The notes: generated by a model from the sequence alone, not told the origin. A stretch of 64,000 bases of DNA from Rossellomorea sp. BNER (GCA_024213275.1 JANAVG010000003.1:310001-374000); one strand, 5' to 3'; positions 1 through 9,900 are shown, counted from the stretch's first letter. Numbers and translations are program-made.

Positions 1-122
1 AAACTTCTGAAATTTTGGATTGTAGCGAATCAAAAGTAAAAGTAAATTATCATCGAGCATTAAGAGAGTTGAAAAGGAAGATTCATTTGGACATAGAGGA
101 GGTCATTGGAAATGCCAACTGA
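1..122 (+). CDS. ECF-type RNA polymerase sigma factor, C-terminal fragment
   Basis: The reading frame is open from the window edge to a TGA at 120-122. The visible 39 residues include SEILDCSESKVKVNYHRALR, which looks like the recognition helix and end of sigma region 4 (the -35-binding helix-turn-helix). The rest of the gene lies outside the window. The stop lies inside the next gene, whose start is at 112, so the two genes overlap by 11 bases and are probably co-translated. In such two-gene units the second gene often encodes the membrane-bound regulator of the sigma factor. Assignment to the ECF group rests on this short tail only. Confidence 0.6.
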   Translation, partial: TSEILDCSESKVKVNYHRALRELKRKIHLDIEEVIGNAN

Positions 123-1011
123 TCATGAATTATTTAACCTGATAAAAGAAACCTATCCCCTTGTGCCAAAAGATGAGTTTATTTCAAATACTGATACAAA
201 ACTAAAACAGATGGCACGAAATTTAGATAAAAAAAGAAAAGCTAAAAAATGGTCTATTGCTTCGGCAGGGATGATATTCTGTATCATGGCATTTTCTTGG
301 GTTTTCTTTTTTAACGGAAAAGAAACCATTAACAATACTCTATCCTCTATCAATCAAAACCAATCAGCAGCACCTATTTATGAAAAAGCTCCTACCATTT
401 TAATCAATCATTCTCATAATCGTGAATCCTTCACATCGCTTATAAATGTAGATGATCCTGATCTTGCTCATCATAAATCAAAAAATATTACACTCGTTGG
501 AGAAAGGTTAGCTAAATCATTGGAGGAAGAACAAATATACTCCTTCCATAACAAAACAGATATTATTGGCTTATTGAATGAGAGGGAAATGGAATACTTT
601 CAGGCTTACCAAGTAGCCAGGGGGCCATTAACAAAAGTATTGGAGGAAAATAAAGGTATCAAAATGATCTTAGATATTCACCGGGATTCGAGCTCTCGAG
701 AGGTTACGACAGTAGAATTAAATGGGAAAAAATATGCTAAGATTGCTTTTGTCAATTCAAAATCAAGTGAGAAATTTAAAGAAAATAATGCATTTGCGAA
801 GCTTCTTCATCAGAAACTCGAAAAAAAGTACCCGGGCTTGTCAAGGGGAGTTATTGTGAAGTCACAGGAGAAACAAAGTACCTATAATCATGATTTATTG
901 GGTCAATCTGTTTTAATCAATATCGGTGGAGTTGAAAATACCTTAGAGGAAGAGTATAGGACGGCCGATATTTTAGCGAATGTTATAGGTGAGGTTATGG
1001 GGGAGATGTGA
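112..1011 (+). CDS. SpoIIP-family membrane-anchored cell-wall amidase, possible anti-sigma-like N-terminus
   Basis: Start ATG 112 is chosen over TTG 106 because AGGAGG at 97-102 is correctly spaced only from 112. The 299-residue product has about 45 charged N-terminal residues, one membrane segment near residues 47-68, and a large outer domain. That domain carries the SpoIIP-type motifs HSHNRESF, DIHRDS and GGVENTLEEE, which I read as the zinc and catalytic region; all appear intact. SpoIIP proteins are peptidoglycan amidases/endopeptidases that act in septal thinning and engulfment during sporulation. This one is shorter than canonical SpoIIP and lies behind an ECF sigma gene with overlapping frames. 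Its cytoplasmic head could therefore bind the sigma factor; that is inference. The main spoIIP gene normally sits beside gpr, so this is likely a paralogue. Confidence 0.75.
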   Translation: MPTDHELFNLIKETYPLVPKDEFISNTDTKLKQMARNLDKKRKAKKWSIASAGMIFCIMAFSWVFFFNGKETINNTLSSINQNQSAAPIYEKAPTILINHSHNRESFTSLINVDDPDLAHHKSKNITLVGERLAKSLEEEQIYSFHNKTDIIGLLNEREMEYFQAYQVARGPLTKVLEENKGIKMILDIHRDSSSREVTTVELNGKKYAKIAFVNSKSSEKFKENNAFAKLLHQKLEKKYPGLSRGVIVKSQEKQSTYNHDLLGQSVLINIGGVENTLEEEYRTADILANVIGEVMGEM

Positions 1012-1108
1012 GTACAAAAGTAAAAAAAGTTATCCCGCGCTCATTATGACAAAAAAGCTAATTTCAATATTAGAATGGTATCTTAAAGTCAGCTTTAATC
1101 CTTTTCAA

Positions 1109-1690
1109 TTAAATATAAGTAGTTAATAATACGTAACATACCACCATAACAACCATCATAAAACCGACCAGAGTTCCAACAATTGCCCATATGGTGGTTT
1201 GTTTCTTGGTATATCCAATAAAATCCATACTTGAATAAGACTGATCTACTTTTCTTATGTGTAAAAGGAAACTAATATTTAAAATGATGGCGAAAATAAA
1301 GACTAAAGCTACTAGAAAGACAATATCGACATCAAATAAAGGATCTGTATCTTTGAGTGTTAAGTAGGCTTGTAAGAACATAAATCCAGATAACAGTAAA
1401 TTACAAAAATGACCTACTTTATACTGCTTTTTCCATTCAGGTCCCATCTTTTCCTTCTCATAAATAGCGACTTGTTCGAGAATAGGAATGAATGATTTTG
1501 TTGATTCGCCTTTAATAAATCCATAGATTGATGAAATTAGTAACATTATTCCTAATAAAATAAACATATGGGTCATTTTGAATTCTAATACGTATAGTAT
1601 AGTAGTGAAAATGGTTAAGAGTAAAAACAATATTCCATTCACAGCAAGAAATTGTTTTATTCTCATTTGTTTCAATTCTCTATATTCCAT
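1109..1690 (-). CDS. Hypothetical multi-pass membrane protein
   Basis: A 193-residue product beginning at ATG 1690, with GAGGTG nine bases upstream. I see about five hydrophobic segments: near residues 13-33, 39-58, 93-112, 122-143 and 168-190. A polar loop of about 30 residues follows the second. I do not recognise the family and see no catalytic motif. It is convergent with the SpoIIP gene and separated from the thiC unit by a strong terminator, so it is probably monocistronic. Confidence 0.6.
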   Translation of the reverse strand: MEYRELKQMRIKQFLAVNGILFLLLTIFTTILYVLEFKMTHMFILLGIMLLISSIYGFIKGESTKSFIPILEQVAIYEKEKMGPEWKKQYKVGHFCNLLLSGFMFLQAYLTLKDTDPLFDVDIVFLVALVFIFAIILNISFLLHIRKVDQSYSSMDFIGYTKKQTTIWAIVGTLVGFMMVVMVVCYVLLTTYI

Positions 1691-1812
1691 TTATACTTTC
1701 ACCTCATTATTTAAGGTTTCAAAAGTCCATTAAAACATGAGTATTCCTATATTTTACATTTTAACATAACTTTCGAACTGTCTCATTAGAAATTCAATAT
1801 AAAATAAATAAG

Positions 1813-1849
1813 AATAAAAAACAGGTCAAATCGATTCCGATTTGACCTG
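1813..1849 (-). terminator. Intrinsic terminator of the thiC unit
   Basis: A perfect 12-bp stem (1822-1833 with 1838-1849) and a 4-base loop. On the minus strand it is followed by TTTTTATT. It lies 31 bases past the stop of the small gene downstream of thiC. Confidence 0.85.
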
Positions 1850-1879
1850 ATAAAGTTGGATAGGGTAGAGTACCCTTAT

Positions 1880-3918
<2,039 letters not shown>

Positions 3919-3940
3919 TCATAGTTGAATAGTAGTACAT

Positions 3941-3978
3941 AAAAAAGCCGGTTCCATCCATAATGGAAGGACCCGGCT
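3941..3978 (-). terminator. Attenuator terminator of the thiC TPP riboswitch
   Basis: A long hairpin pairs 3946-3960 with 3964-3978, with two mismatches and a 3-base loop. On the minus strand it is followed by six T residues. It lies between the aptamer and the thiC start, the expected place for an expression platform that terminates when TPP is bound. Confidence 0.85.
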
Positions 3979-4014
3979 AATATGTAGAAGTAGTTAATAC
4001 AAATGTTGCTCACA

Positions 4015-4112
4015 CTAAACTTCCCTACGCTGGTATGATCCAGATCAGGTCCGAAGAGTCAAGAAACTTCAACGCGTTCCTCTCTCAGCCCAGCTCATTG
4101 GACACCCCTAGT
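4015..4112 (-). promoter_or_regulatory. TPP riboswitch (THI element)
   Basis: Read on the minus strand, the segment contains the diagnostic thi-box pieces in order: a 5' GGGGTGTCC, then CTGGGCTGAGAGAG, then ACCTGATCTGGATCATACCA and GCGTAGGGAA. These are the conserved pyrophosphate- and pyrimidine-binding loops of the TPP aptamer. It sits upstream of thiC and is followed by an intrinsic terminator, so binding of thiamine pyrophosphate should shut off thiC and its coupled small gene. Confidence 0.96.
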
Positions 4113-4290
4113 TTTACTATTAAGTTTTTCATATTCATATTACACTAGACTGTATGGGAATGGAAGGGACAATAATAAATTAGTTTGAGAGAATATTGGA
4201 CAAAATCGATTCACAGTAAAAAGCTTTTTTACAAAGAATAATAGGGAATGTAGTAAAATTAGAAATAAAAAATTTTTAGAGGTGAAACGA

Positions 4291-4755
4291 ATGATTCAAT
4301 TAGAAAAAATGAGCCAACAAGACTTCAACGATTATTTAGAATTCATGATTCCAGAATATGCTGGGAGCATCTCAGCCAATTTTAATCTTCCTTTTGAAAA
4401 AGCAAAGAAAGAATCGGCAGAGCTGATGGAGAAGCTGTTTCCAGAAGGTCTAAATACGGCAAATCAATATGTTTATAATGTCTATGATTCTAGTGAGTAT
4501 AAGAAGGTAGGAGTTCTTTGGTACAAGATTAAACAGGAAATGAGCCAAGCATTTCTTTATCATATTTATATTAACGAAGAATCAAGAGGCAAAGGATACG
4601 GCTCCGCATTGTTAGAGGAATTGGAAAGGAAAGCAAAAGAGCATAAGGTCACATCTTTGGCATTAAATGTATTTGGAAATAATGAAAAGGCCTATGAACT
4701 TTATAAAAAATTTGGTTATGAAGCTTCGTCGATTGCAATGAAGAAATCATTATAG
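4291..4755 (+). CDS. GNAT-family N-acetyltransferase
   Basis: Start ATG 4291 is preferred over GTG 4282 because AGAGGTG (4278-4284) is the ribosome site. The 154-residue product has a clear acetyl-CoA loop, ESRGKGYGSALLEELE, near residues 97-112. It ends with the usual NEKAYELYKKFGYEA segment of the GNAT fold. The substrate is unknown. It is monocistronic, with a terminator at 4831. Confidence 0.88.
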   Translation: MIQLEKMSQQDFNDYLEFMIPEYAGSISANFNLPFEKAKKESAELMEKLFPEGLNTANQYVYNVYDSSEYKKVGVLWYKIKQEMSQAFLYHIYINEESRGKGYGSALLEELERKAKEHKVTSLALNVFGNNEKAYELYKKFGYEASSIAMKKSL

Positions 4756-4830
4756 ATTAGGAATGTAATTTTTCGAATGAATAAATAGCAGGGGTTTATT
4801 AGGGTTTATTAAGTTTCCTATGTTTTTTGG

Positions 4831-4866
4831 GGCAGTGCTCCTTTCGTTGGAACTCTGCCTTTTTTA
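4831..4866 (+). terminator. Intrinsic terminator after the GNAT gene
   Basis: GGCAGTGCTCC pairs with GGAACTCTGCC (two mismatches) across a short loop, followed by a run of T. Confidence 0.75.
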
Positions 4867-4930
4867 AAAAAAATACAATCTTTAATGTTAAAATATATAT
4901 AGATTTTTAAAAATGTTTCGGAGGTCCATT

Positions 4931-5653
4931 TTGAATACCATTATTGTTTTTATTTGCATAATATTAATCGCATCAATACTTCAAACTAGTACTGGCTTTG
5001 GGTTTTCAATCATGGCAACACCCTTTTTGCTACTACTTTTTTTACCTCAAGAAGCCATTCAAATCAATCTTATTTTATCGTTGCTGATTTCACTGTCATT
5101 AATTTATAAAATTAGAAAGGAAATTGACTATCTTTTGTTAAAAAGGTTTATTATTGGGAGCATTGCCGGTGTCCCGATAGGAAGTATAGTCTTTATATCA
5201 GTTAATGTTGATCACTTAAAGTTAATCGTAAGTGTAATCATCCTTTTACTAACGTTGTTTATGATGGTTAATCTTAAGATCAAAACCACTCCATTTCGGG
5301 ATTATTTTGTTGGAGGATTATCTGGAGTGTTAACAACCAGTATTGGTATGCCTGGGCCACCGCTGCTGCTTTATTTTACTGGAACGGATACAGGAAAAGA
5401 AAAGGTACGAGCTACTACACTAGCTTTTTATCTTTTCATTTATTTAATAAGTCTTGTGTCACAAGTCGTTACAGTAGGGACAAATATGATCGTGTGGAAA
5501 TCGAGCTTGTACGCCATTCCGCTAGTTATTCTTGGATTGATTTTAGGGCAATTCCTATTTAAATGGCTTAACCAACGTGTTTTTAGAATTTTTACATATG
5601 TTCTTCTGATTTTTACGGGAGTGTACCTTTTAATTGATAGTTTAGGATTGTGA
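4931..5653 (+). CDS. TSUP-family (TauE/SafE) membrane transporter
   Basis: Start TTG 4931 is chosen because GGAGG at 4920-4924 is well spaced from it, whereas ATG 4913 lies before the ribosome site. The 240-residue product has about eight hydrophobic segments. It shows the typical two-repeat TSUP layout: an N-terminal STGFGFSIMATP block and a central SIGMPGPPLLLY block. TSUP proteins export or import sulfite, sulfoacetate and similar organic anions. The substrate cannot be read from sequence and no sulfur gene is adjacent. Confidence 0.85.
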   Translation: MNTIIVFICIILIASILQTSTGFGFSIMATPFLLLLFLPQEAIQINLILSLLISLSLIYKIRKEIDYLLLKRFIIGSIAGVPIGSIVFISVNVDHLKLIVSVIILLLTLFMMVNLKIKTTPFRDYFVGGLSGVLTTSIGMPGPPLLLYFTGTDTGKEKVRATTLAFYLFIYLISLVSQVVTVGTNMIVWKSSLYAIPLVILGLILGQFLFKWLNQRVFRIFTYVLLIFTGVYLLIDSLGL

Positions 5654-5935
5654 AATGAATGGAAGGGTTAAATTAGCTAGCAAAGTGAATAATTTTTTTT
5701 AAGATTTAACGTTAAGCAGTCTTTATTTTCTAGTTTCTAGTAGTTTGGGGGTGAAGTACTTGTTATAAGAATTTTATAAATGCAAAAAAATCATTATTCA
5801 AACCGGTCATATAGAAGTGAGGACGAATACTATTGGAAATAAAGTTTGATTAAAAATCCCCCATGTAACTCTAATTTATAAGATAAAAACGTGTATCTTG
5901 ATTTTTATTTTATTGTGATTTAAAATGAATTATAG

Positions 5936-5955
5936 ATATTAAAGATCTTTAATAT
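5936..5955. promoter_or_regulatory. 20-bp perfect palindrome, candidate operator copy 1
   Basis: Positions 5936-5955 are a perfect palindrome centred on AAAGATCTTT, preceded by AATTATAG. A second, less perfect copy with the same flank lies at 6066-6085, with centres 130 bp apart. Both lie upstream of the methyltransferase gene. A paired operator is the simplest reading. Confidence 0.5.
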
Positions 5956-5971
5956 ATTTATAAAGGAGAGA

Positions 5972-6022
5972 ATGAATGAAATATTAGAGAATTGTGCTTT
6001 ACACACTATGGAAATACGATAA
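5972..6022 (+). CDS. Possible 16-residue leader peptide upstream of the methyltransferase
   Basis: ATG 5972 is preceded by TAAAGGAGAG, a strong ribosome site, and encodes MNEILENCALHTMEIR then TAA. It lies between the two palindromes. It may be a leader peptide, a remnant of a lost gene, or chance. The rest of 5654-6154 holds AT-rich DNA with no further gene I can support. Confidence 0.25.
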   Translation: MNEILENCALHTMEIR

Positions 6023-6065
6023 AGAATTTTAATCATTCCCATTAATTTTTTTATTTTAATTATAG

Positions 6066-6085
6066 ATATTAAGAGTCTGTAATAT
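6066..6085. promoter_or_regulatory. Imperfect palindrome, candidate operator copy 2
   Basis: It matches the 5936-5955 palindrome at 16 of 20 positions and shares the upstream AATTATAG flank. It is 69 bases before the methyltransferase start and is itself followed by a GGTGAAG ribosome-like sequence. Confidence 0.45.
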
Positions 6086-6154
6086 AGTTAATTCAAAGGT
6101 GAAGATAAAACTCTTATGGGGTATTCATAACAAAACAAATGGAGATGGTTAAAA

Positions 6155-6853
6155 ATGACTAAAGAATTTACATTTAATTCCGATATTGCAATTGCATACG
6201 AGGCAAACACTCGAACCTCGATTCCCACATATGACATGTTATTTGTGATGATCCAATCTTATTATCGAGTTCAATTTGGCGAAAAAGCGGCATCATTGCT
6301 TGTAATCGGGGCGGGCGGCGGAAATGAACTTTCCGCATGGGGACCGTCTAACCCGAAATGGACGTTCACCGGCGTCGATCCTTCAAAAGAGATGCTTGAG
6401 ATTGCTAAAAATAAAACAGTTCAACTAGGATTGGAAAGCCGCGTGCGACTTATCCATGGAACGATTGACGACCTACCGCTTCCAGACTCGAAGTTCGACG
6501 CGGCAAGTTGTATCTTGGTTCTCCACTTCATTGACGATGATCAAGAGAAGTTGAAGCTGCTCGGAACCATTAAGGATCATTTGAAACCAGGGGCTCCATT
6601 CGTACTCGTTAGTGCGTACGGTGACCCGGATGGTGCCGAACTTCAAGACAGATTAAATGTATGGAAAAGCTTTTGGGTAGATGCCGGACATGAATCATCC
6701 AAAATGGACGAGATGGTAAACAGAGGCATTATGAAGATTTCTTTCCTTCCTGAAAATCACATTGAACAACTTTTGGAAGAATCCGGTTTTACGAATATAA
6801 CCCGATTTTATTCTACTGGTATTATGGCAGGATGGATTTGCCATGCGGAATGA
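6155..6853 (+). CDS. Class I SAM-dependent methyltransferase
   Basis: The 232-residue product carries the SAM-binding glycine motif LLVIGAGGGNELSAW near residues 49-63. The acidic GVDPSKEMLEIA follows near 73-84 and the CILVLHFIDD segment near 120-129, so the Rossmann-like methyltransferase fold is clear. ATG 6155 follows GGAGATGG. The substrate is unknown; the family includes small-molecule methyltransferases and Tam-like proteins. Its codons are visibly richer in G and C (GGGGCGGGCGGCGG near 6309) than those of neighbouring genes, and long AT-rich gaps flank it. That would fit recent acquisition. Two palindromes upstream suggest dedicated control. Confidence 0.88.
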   Translation: MTKEFTFNSDIAIAYEANTRTSIPTYDMLFVMIQSYYRVQFGEKAASLLVIGAGGGNELSAWGPSNPKWTFTGVDPSKEMLEIAKNKTVQLGLESRVRLIHGTIDDLPLPDSKFDAASCILVLHFIDDDQEKLKLLGTIKDHLKPGAPFVLVSAYGDPDGAELQDRLNVWKSFWVDAGHESSKMDEMVNRGIMKISFLPENHIEQLLEESGFTNITRFYSTGIMAGWICHAE

Positions 6854-6926
6854 TTTATCGCAGATAACAAGCGATGAGTTAGCCTATACTGCTTTATTCC
6901 GCTAACGGGACATGATAGCAATAAAA

Positions 6927-6975
6927 GCAGTGACAGTCTAGGTCTTCAGGTTCCTAGTCCGTCGCTGCTTTTTTA
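6927..6975 (+). terminator. Intrinsic terminator after the methyltransferase
   Basis: GCAGTGACAGTCTAGG pairs with CCTAGTCCGTCGCTGC at 13 of 16 positions and is followed by TTTTTT. Confidence 0.8.
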
Positions 6976-7001
6976 AACGAGTCAGTAAAGGATAAACAAG
7001 T

Positions 7002-7145
7002 TTGGAAAAGAGCGAACCGTTTTTGGTATTGATTGGGGTTTTAGTATTGATTCTTTCATTTTTTATTCCTACCTTTGTCATTGTAATTTTGGTCGGGCTT
7101 CTATCATTTCGATTTTTGCCTCATATATATTTTTCAAGCAATTAA
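7002..7145 (+). CDS. Small membrane protein (47 residues)
   Basis: TTG 7002 follows AAAGGA by nine bases. The product has a short charged N-terminus (MEKSEP) and one or two hydrophobic spans (residues 7-34), then ends at TAA 7143-7145. It is too short to identify. Composition and ribosome site make it plausible but unproven. The rest of 7146-7390 is AT-rich with no gene visible. Confidence 0.4.
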   Translation: MEKSEPFLVLIGVLVLILSFFIPTFVIVILVGLLSFRFLPHIYFSSN

Positions 7146-7390
7146 ATACATGAAATTGTTTAAGTGGTTTAATCAATAAAATATTTTGTCGTACCAATGG
7201 ATTTGTTTTCCCTGGTGCTTTAATGCTATAGAATAGCAAAAAAGTATATTTTATTATATAATAAAGAGAAACATTGAATTTCTTTTACAATTATAAATAA
7301 ATAATAATAAATTGTGTTTTAGAATGAAATGTATTATCATAATATTTAAAAAATAATATTATTTCTTGAAAGGAGAGTACTGATTTTCAA

Positions 7391-7630
7391 ATGGATGATC
7401 CCTCGAGTAAGAAGGTATCGAAGATTTATCGAAAGTTGGTTACCTCTAACGAAGTAAAAGCCTATCTTATTTATGAAAGACTAAATGATGATATGAAAGC
7501 CAAGCTTAGAGAAAAGCTGAAAGAAAATCAATCAGCTTCTTCGCAGCACCTGCTCAAATTAATTGACCAGGATTATATTCCAACATCAATGAATAAGAAC
7601 ATCGCTGTCACAAAGGTGGATAGCTTATAG
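7391..7630 (+). CDS. Hypothetical small charged protein (79 residues)
   Basis: A mostly helical, charged product with no cysteine or membrane segment. The central part (YLIYERLNDDMKAKLREKLK) suggests amphipathic helices. AGGAGAG lies 13 bases before ATG 7391, slightly long. A terminator follows at 7671. I do not recognise the family. Confidence 0.55.
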   Translation: MDDPSSKKVSKIYRKLVTSNEVKAYLIYERLNDDMKAKLREKLKENQSASSQHLLKLIDQDYIPTSMNKNIAVTKVDSL

Positions 7631-7670
7631 ATTATACGTTATCAGTGTAAAAATACATGTTTGATTAGAG

Positions 7671-7701
7671 AAGATGGAGTCTACGGCTTCATCTTTTTTT
7701 T
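7671..7701 (+). terminator. Intrinsic terminator before the NADH oxidase promoter
   Basis: AAGATGGAG pairs with CTTCATCTT (one mismatch) over a 7-base loop, followed by a run of T. Confidence 0.75.
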
Positions 7702-7715
7702 GATGGAAATTCAAT

Positions 7716-7733
7716 TTGTGAAATAAATCACAA
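7716..7733. promoter_or_regulatory. Rex/Fnr-type operator 1 upstream of nox
   Basis: TTGTGA-AATAAA-TCACAA, a perfect 6-bp-arm palindrome with a 6-base spacer. It matches the Rex consensus TTGTGA-W6-TCACAA and the core of Crp/Fnr sites. It lies just upstream of the -35 box. Confidence 0.7.
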
Positions 7734-7738
7734 AGTTA

Positions 7739-7767
7739 TTGATTTTATCATTTTTTCGTTGTATACT
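7739..7767 (+). promoter_or_regulatory. Sigma-A-type promoter of nox
   Basis: TTGATT at 7739-7744, a 17-base spacer, and TATACT at 7762-7767. Predicted transcription start is near 7774. Operator 1 lies upstream of it, and operators 2 and 3 lie downstream. Confidence 0.65.
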
Positions 7768-7782
7768 TTGATTATAGTTAAA

Positions 7783-7800
7783 TTGTGAAACATTTCACAT
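7783..7800. promoter_or_regulatory. Rex/Fnr-type operator 2
   Basis: TTGTGA-AACATT-TCACAT: TGTGA-N6-TCACA, just downstream of the predicted transcription start. Confidence 0.65.
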
Positions 7801-7804
7801 ATAC

Positions 7805-7822
7805 ATGTGAATATTTTCACAA
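7805..7822. promoter_or_regulatory. Rex/Fnr-type operator 3
   Basis: ATGTGA-ATATTT-TCACAA: TGTGA-N6-TCACA, 22 bp centre to centre from operator 2, in the nox leader. Confidence 0.65.
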
Positions 7823-7854
7823 AAAACATCTTAACTTTCAAAGGAGTTTATAAA

Positions 7855-9183
7855 ATGAAAATTGTCGTAGTTGGATGTACACATGCAGGAACTGCTGCCG
7901 TGAAGAATATGGCGGAGTTGTATCCAGAAGCAACAATCACGGTTTATGAAAAAAACGATAATGTTTCATTCCTTTCTTGCGGTATTGCTCTTTATGTAGG
8001 TGGCGTAGCGAAGGATCCGAATCAATTATTCTATTCATCCCCAGAGGAACTCTTAGAATTAGGAATACAAATGAACATGAAGCATGAAGTGCTAGATATA
8101 GATAGCGAACATAAATTTATCACTGTAAAAGATTTAGTAACGGGTGAGGTCAGAAAAGATACGTTTGATAAACTTGTCATGGCAACAGGGTCTTGGCCAA
8201 TCATCCCTCCAATTAAAGGGATTAAGTTAGACAATATCTTGCTATCCAAAAACTTCAAGCAAGCCAATGCCATTATCGAAAAAGCGAAAGATGCACGGAA
8301 TATTACAGTGATAGGTGCCGGTTATATTGGTGTTGAATTAGTTGAAGCATTTGAACAGTTTGGTAAAAATGTCACATTGATTGACGGTGGGGATCGAATT
8401 TTAAATAAATATTTAGACAAGGATTTTACCGATATTCTCGAGGAAGAATTCAAGCGTCGTAATATTTCGTTAGCTTTAAATCAAACAGTGACCCAGTTTA
8501 CTGGTGATGATGGAAAAGTTAACAAAGTGATCACGGCAGAAGGAGAATTTGAGACTGATCTAGTAATTCTTTGTGTTGGGTTCCGTCCAAATACTGGGTT
8601 GTTGAAAGGGCAGGTCGATATGCTAGCGAACGGTGCCATCATCGTTAATGAATTCATGCAAACAAGTCATCCTGATATATTCGCAGCAGGAGATAGCTGT
8701 GCGGTTACTTATAATCCGACAGGTGAACATCGTTACATTCCACTTGCTACCAATGCTGTTAGGATGGGAACAATCGTTGCACATAACATCGAGGAGCAGA
8801 AGGTGAAATACCAAGGGACACAAGGAACATCTGGGCTGCACATCTACGAATATAACATGGCTTCTACAGGTTTAACCGAAGTAACGGCAAAGCAGGCAGG
8901 AATACCCTATAAGGTGATAGATTTAGAGGAAAATAACCGACCCGAATTTATGCCAACTTATGAGCCAGTGAAAATAAAAGTTTTATATGAAATAGATTCA
9001 AGAAGAATTCTAGGGGCGCAAATTATTTCTAAAGCTGATATGACTCAGATGATCAATACTATTTCTGTTTGTATCCAAAACAATATGACCATCGATGAAC
9101 TGGGCTTTGTGGATTTCTTCTTTCAGCCACATTTTAATAAACCATGGAATCTGTTGAACCAAGCGGGTTTGTTGGCTTTGTGA
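7855..9183 (+). CDS. nox: NADH oxidase (water-forming, Nox / CoA-disulfide-reductase family)
   Basis: Start ATG 7855 follows AAAGGAG; an upstream in-frame ATG at 7807 would lie inside the operator region. The 442-residue flavoprotein has the FAD motif VVVGCTHAGTAA at the N-terminus and the redox cysteine in SFLSCGIALYVGG (Cys42). A second nucleotide fold (VIGAGYIGVELVEAF, about residue 150) and the ATNAVRMGTIVAHN dimer segment follow. The enzyme reduces O2 to water with NADH, regenerating NAD+. CoA-disulfide or polysulfide reduction is possible in the same family. Three Rex/Fnr-type palindromes around its promoter fit control by the NADH/NAD+ ratio. Confidence 0.88.
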   Translation: MKIVVVGCTHAGTAAVKNMAELYPEATITVYEKNDNVSFLSCGIALYVGGVAKDPNQLFYSSPEELLELGIQMNMKHEVLDIDSEHKFITVKDLVTGEVRKDTFDKLVMATGSWPIIPPIKGIKLDNILLSKNFKQANAIIEKAKDARNITVIGAGYIGVELVEAFEQFGKNVTLIDGGDRILNKYLDKDFTDILEEEFKRRNISLALNQTVTQFTGDDGKVNKVITAEGEFETDLVILCVGFRPNTGLLKGQVDMLANGAIIVNEFMQTSHPDIFAAGDSCAVTYNPTGEHRYIPLATNAVRMGTIVAHNIEEQKVKYQGTQGTSGLHIYEYNMASTGLTEVTAKQAGIPYKVIDLEENNRPEFMPTYEPVKIKVLYEIDSRRILGAQIISKADMTQMINTISVCIQNNMTIDELGFVDFFFQPHFNKPWNLLNQAGLLAL

Positions 9184-9225
9184 TTGAATAATAGAACTCC
9201 TTTTAATTGATTATCTGTATTTACG

Positions 9226-9262
9226 AAGTGTTAAAATCTTTGATGATTTGACACTTTTTTTT
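9226..9262 (+). terminator. Intrinsic terminator of nox
   Basis: AAGTGT and a following helix pair with ACACTT around 9251-9256, followed by eight T residues. Confidence 0.75.
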
Positions 9263-9417
9263 GATTATTGGAAAAAATGATTAGATGGAGATTAAATCAA
9301 TGAGGTTGATAAGCATTATTTATTTCAAAGTTTATAAAAATTATGTAAATTAAACAAACACGATTTAGAGAAAATGATAGAATGAGAGGGTGAAATTAGA
9401 CAAAAGGAGCCGTGACG

Positions 9418-9897
9418 ATGAACTGGAATGAGTTTGAGACACAGCTATATACAATGGTAATGGTGGAAAGAGAAGATGAAGTTCTTTTGGTAAAGCGCCC
9501 GGATAGAAAAGGTTTTCCAGGACATATTGCTCCAGGTGGGAAGATTGACTTTCCGGAAAGTCCTGCAGAAGGGGCGATTCGAGAGGTTCGGGAAGAGACG
9601 GGCTTGAAAGTGGAGAGGTTGATCTTTAAAGGGATTGAAGAATTAGTTATCCCACATAAGAATTTTCGTTATACAGTCTATAATTACATAGCAAAAGAAG
9701 TTAGTGGAGATTTGCTTGAGAATCCACCAGAAGGGGAGCTTGTATGGGTAAAGAAAGATGAAGCACTGGAGCTGCCCATGCAATCTTGGTTCAAGCGCCG
9801 TTTTCCATACTTCTTTAAAGCTGGAACCTTTGAAATCCATTCAAAATGGGATGGAGAAGATCGAAGAGATGCTGAGGTGTCGATCAGAGAGCTTTAA
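9418..9897 (+). CDS. Nudix hydrolase, MutT-like
   Basis: Start ATG 9418 is eight bases after AAAGGAG; GTG 9412 is too close to it. The 159-residue product has a complete Nudix box: GGKIDFPESPAEGAI, then REVREETGL, near residues 39-62. It therefore hydrolyses a nucleoside diphosphate linked to another group. Close Bacillus relatives are annotated as 8-oxo-dGTP diphosphatases, but the substrate cannot be fixed from sequence. It is monocistronic, with a terminator at 9944. Confidence 0.88.
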   Translation: MNWNEFETQLYTMVMVEREDEVLLVKRPDRKGFPGHIAPGGKIDFPESPAEGAIREVREETGLKVERLIFKGIEELVIPHKNFRYTVYNYIAKEVSGDLLENPPEGELVWVKKDEALELPMQSWFKRRFPYFFKAGTFEIHSKWDGEDRRDAEVSIREL

Positions 9898-9900
9898 TTT

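Noticed and set aside
1008-1126. Short frames after the SpoIIP gene (13 and 26 residues), including one overlapping its stop
   Set aside because: Too short, no conserved features, and the second runs into the opposite gene; they could be remnants but cannot be supported.
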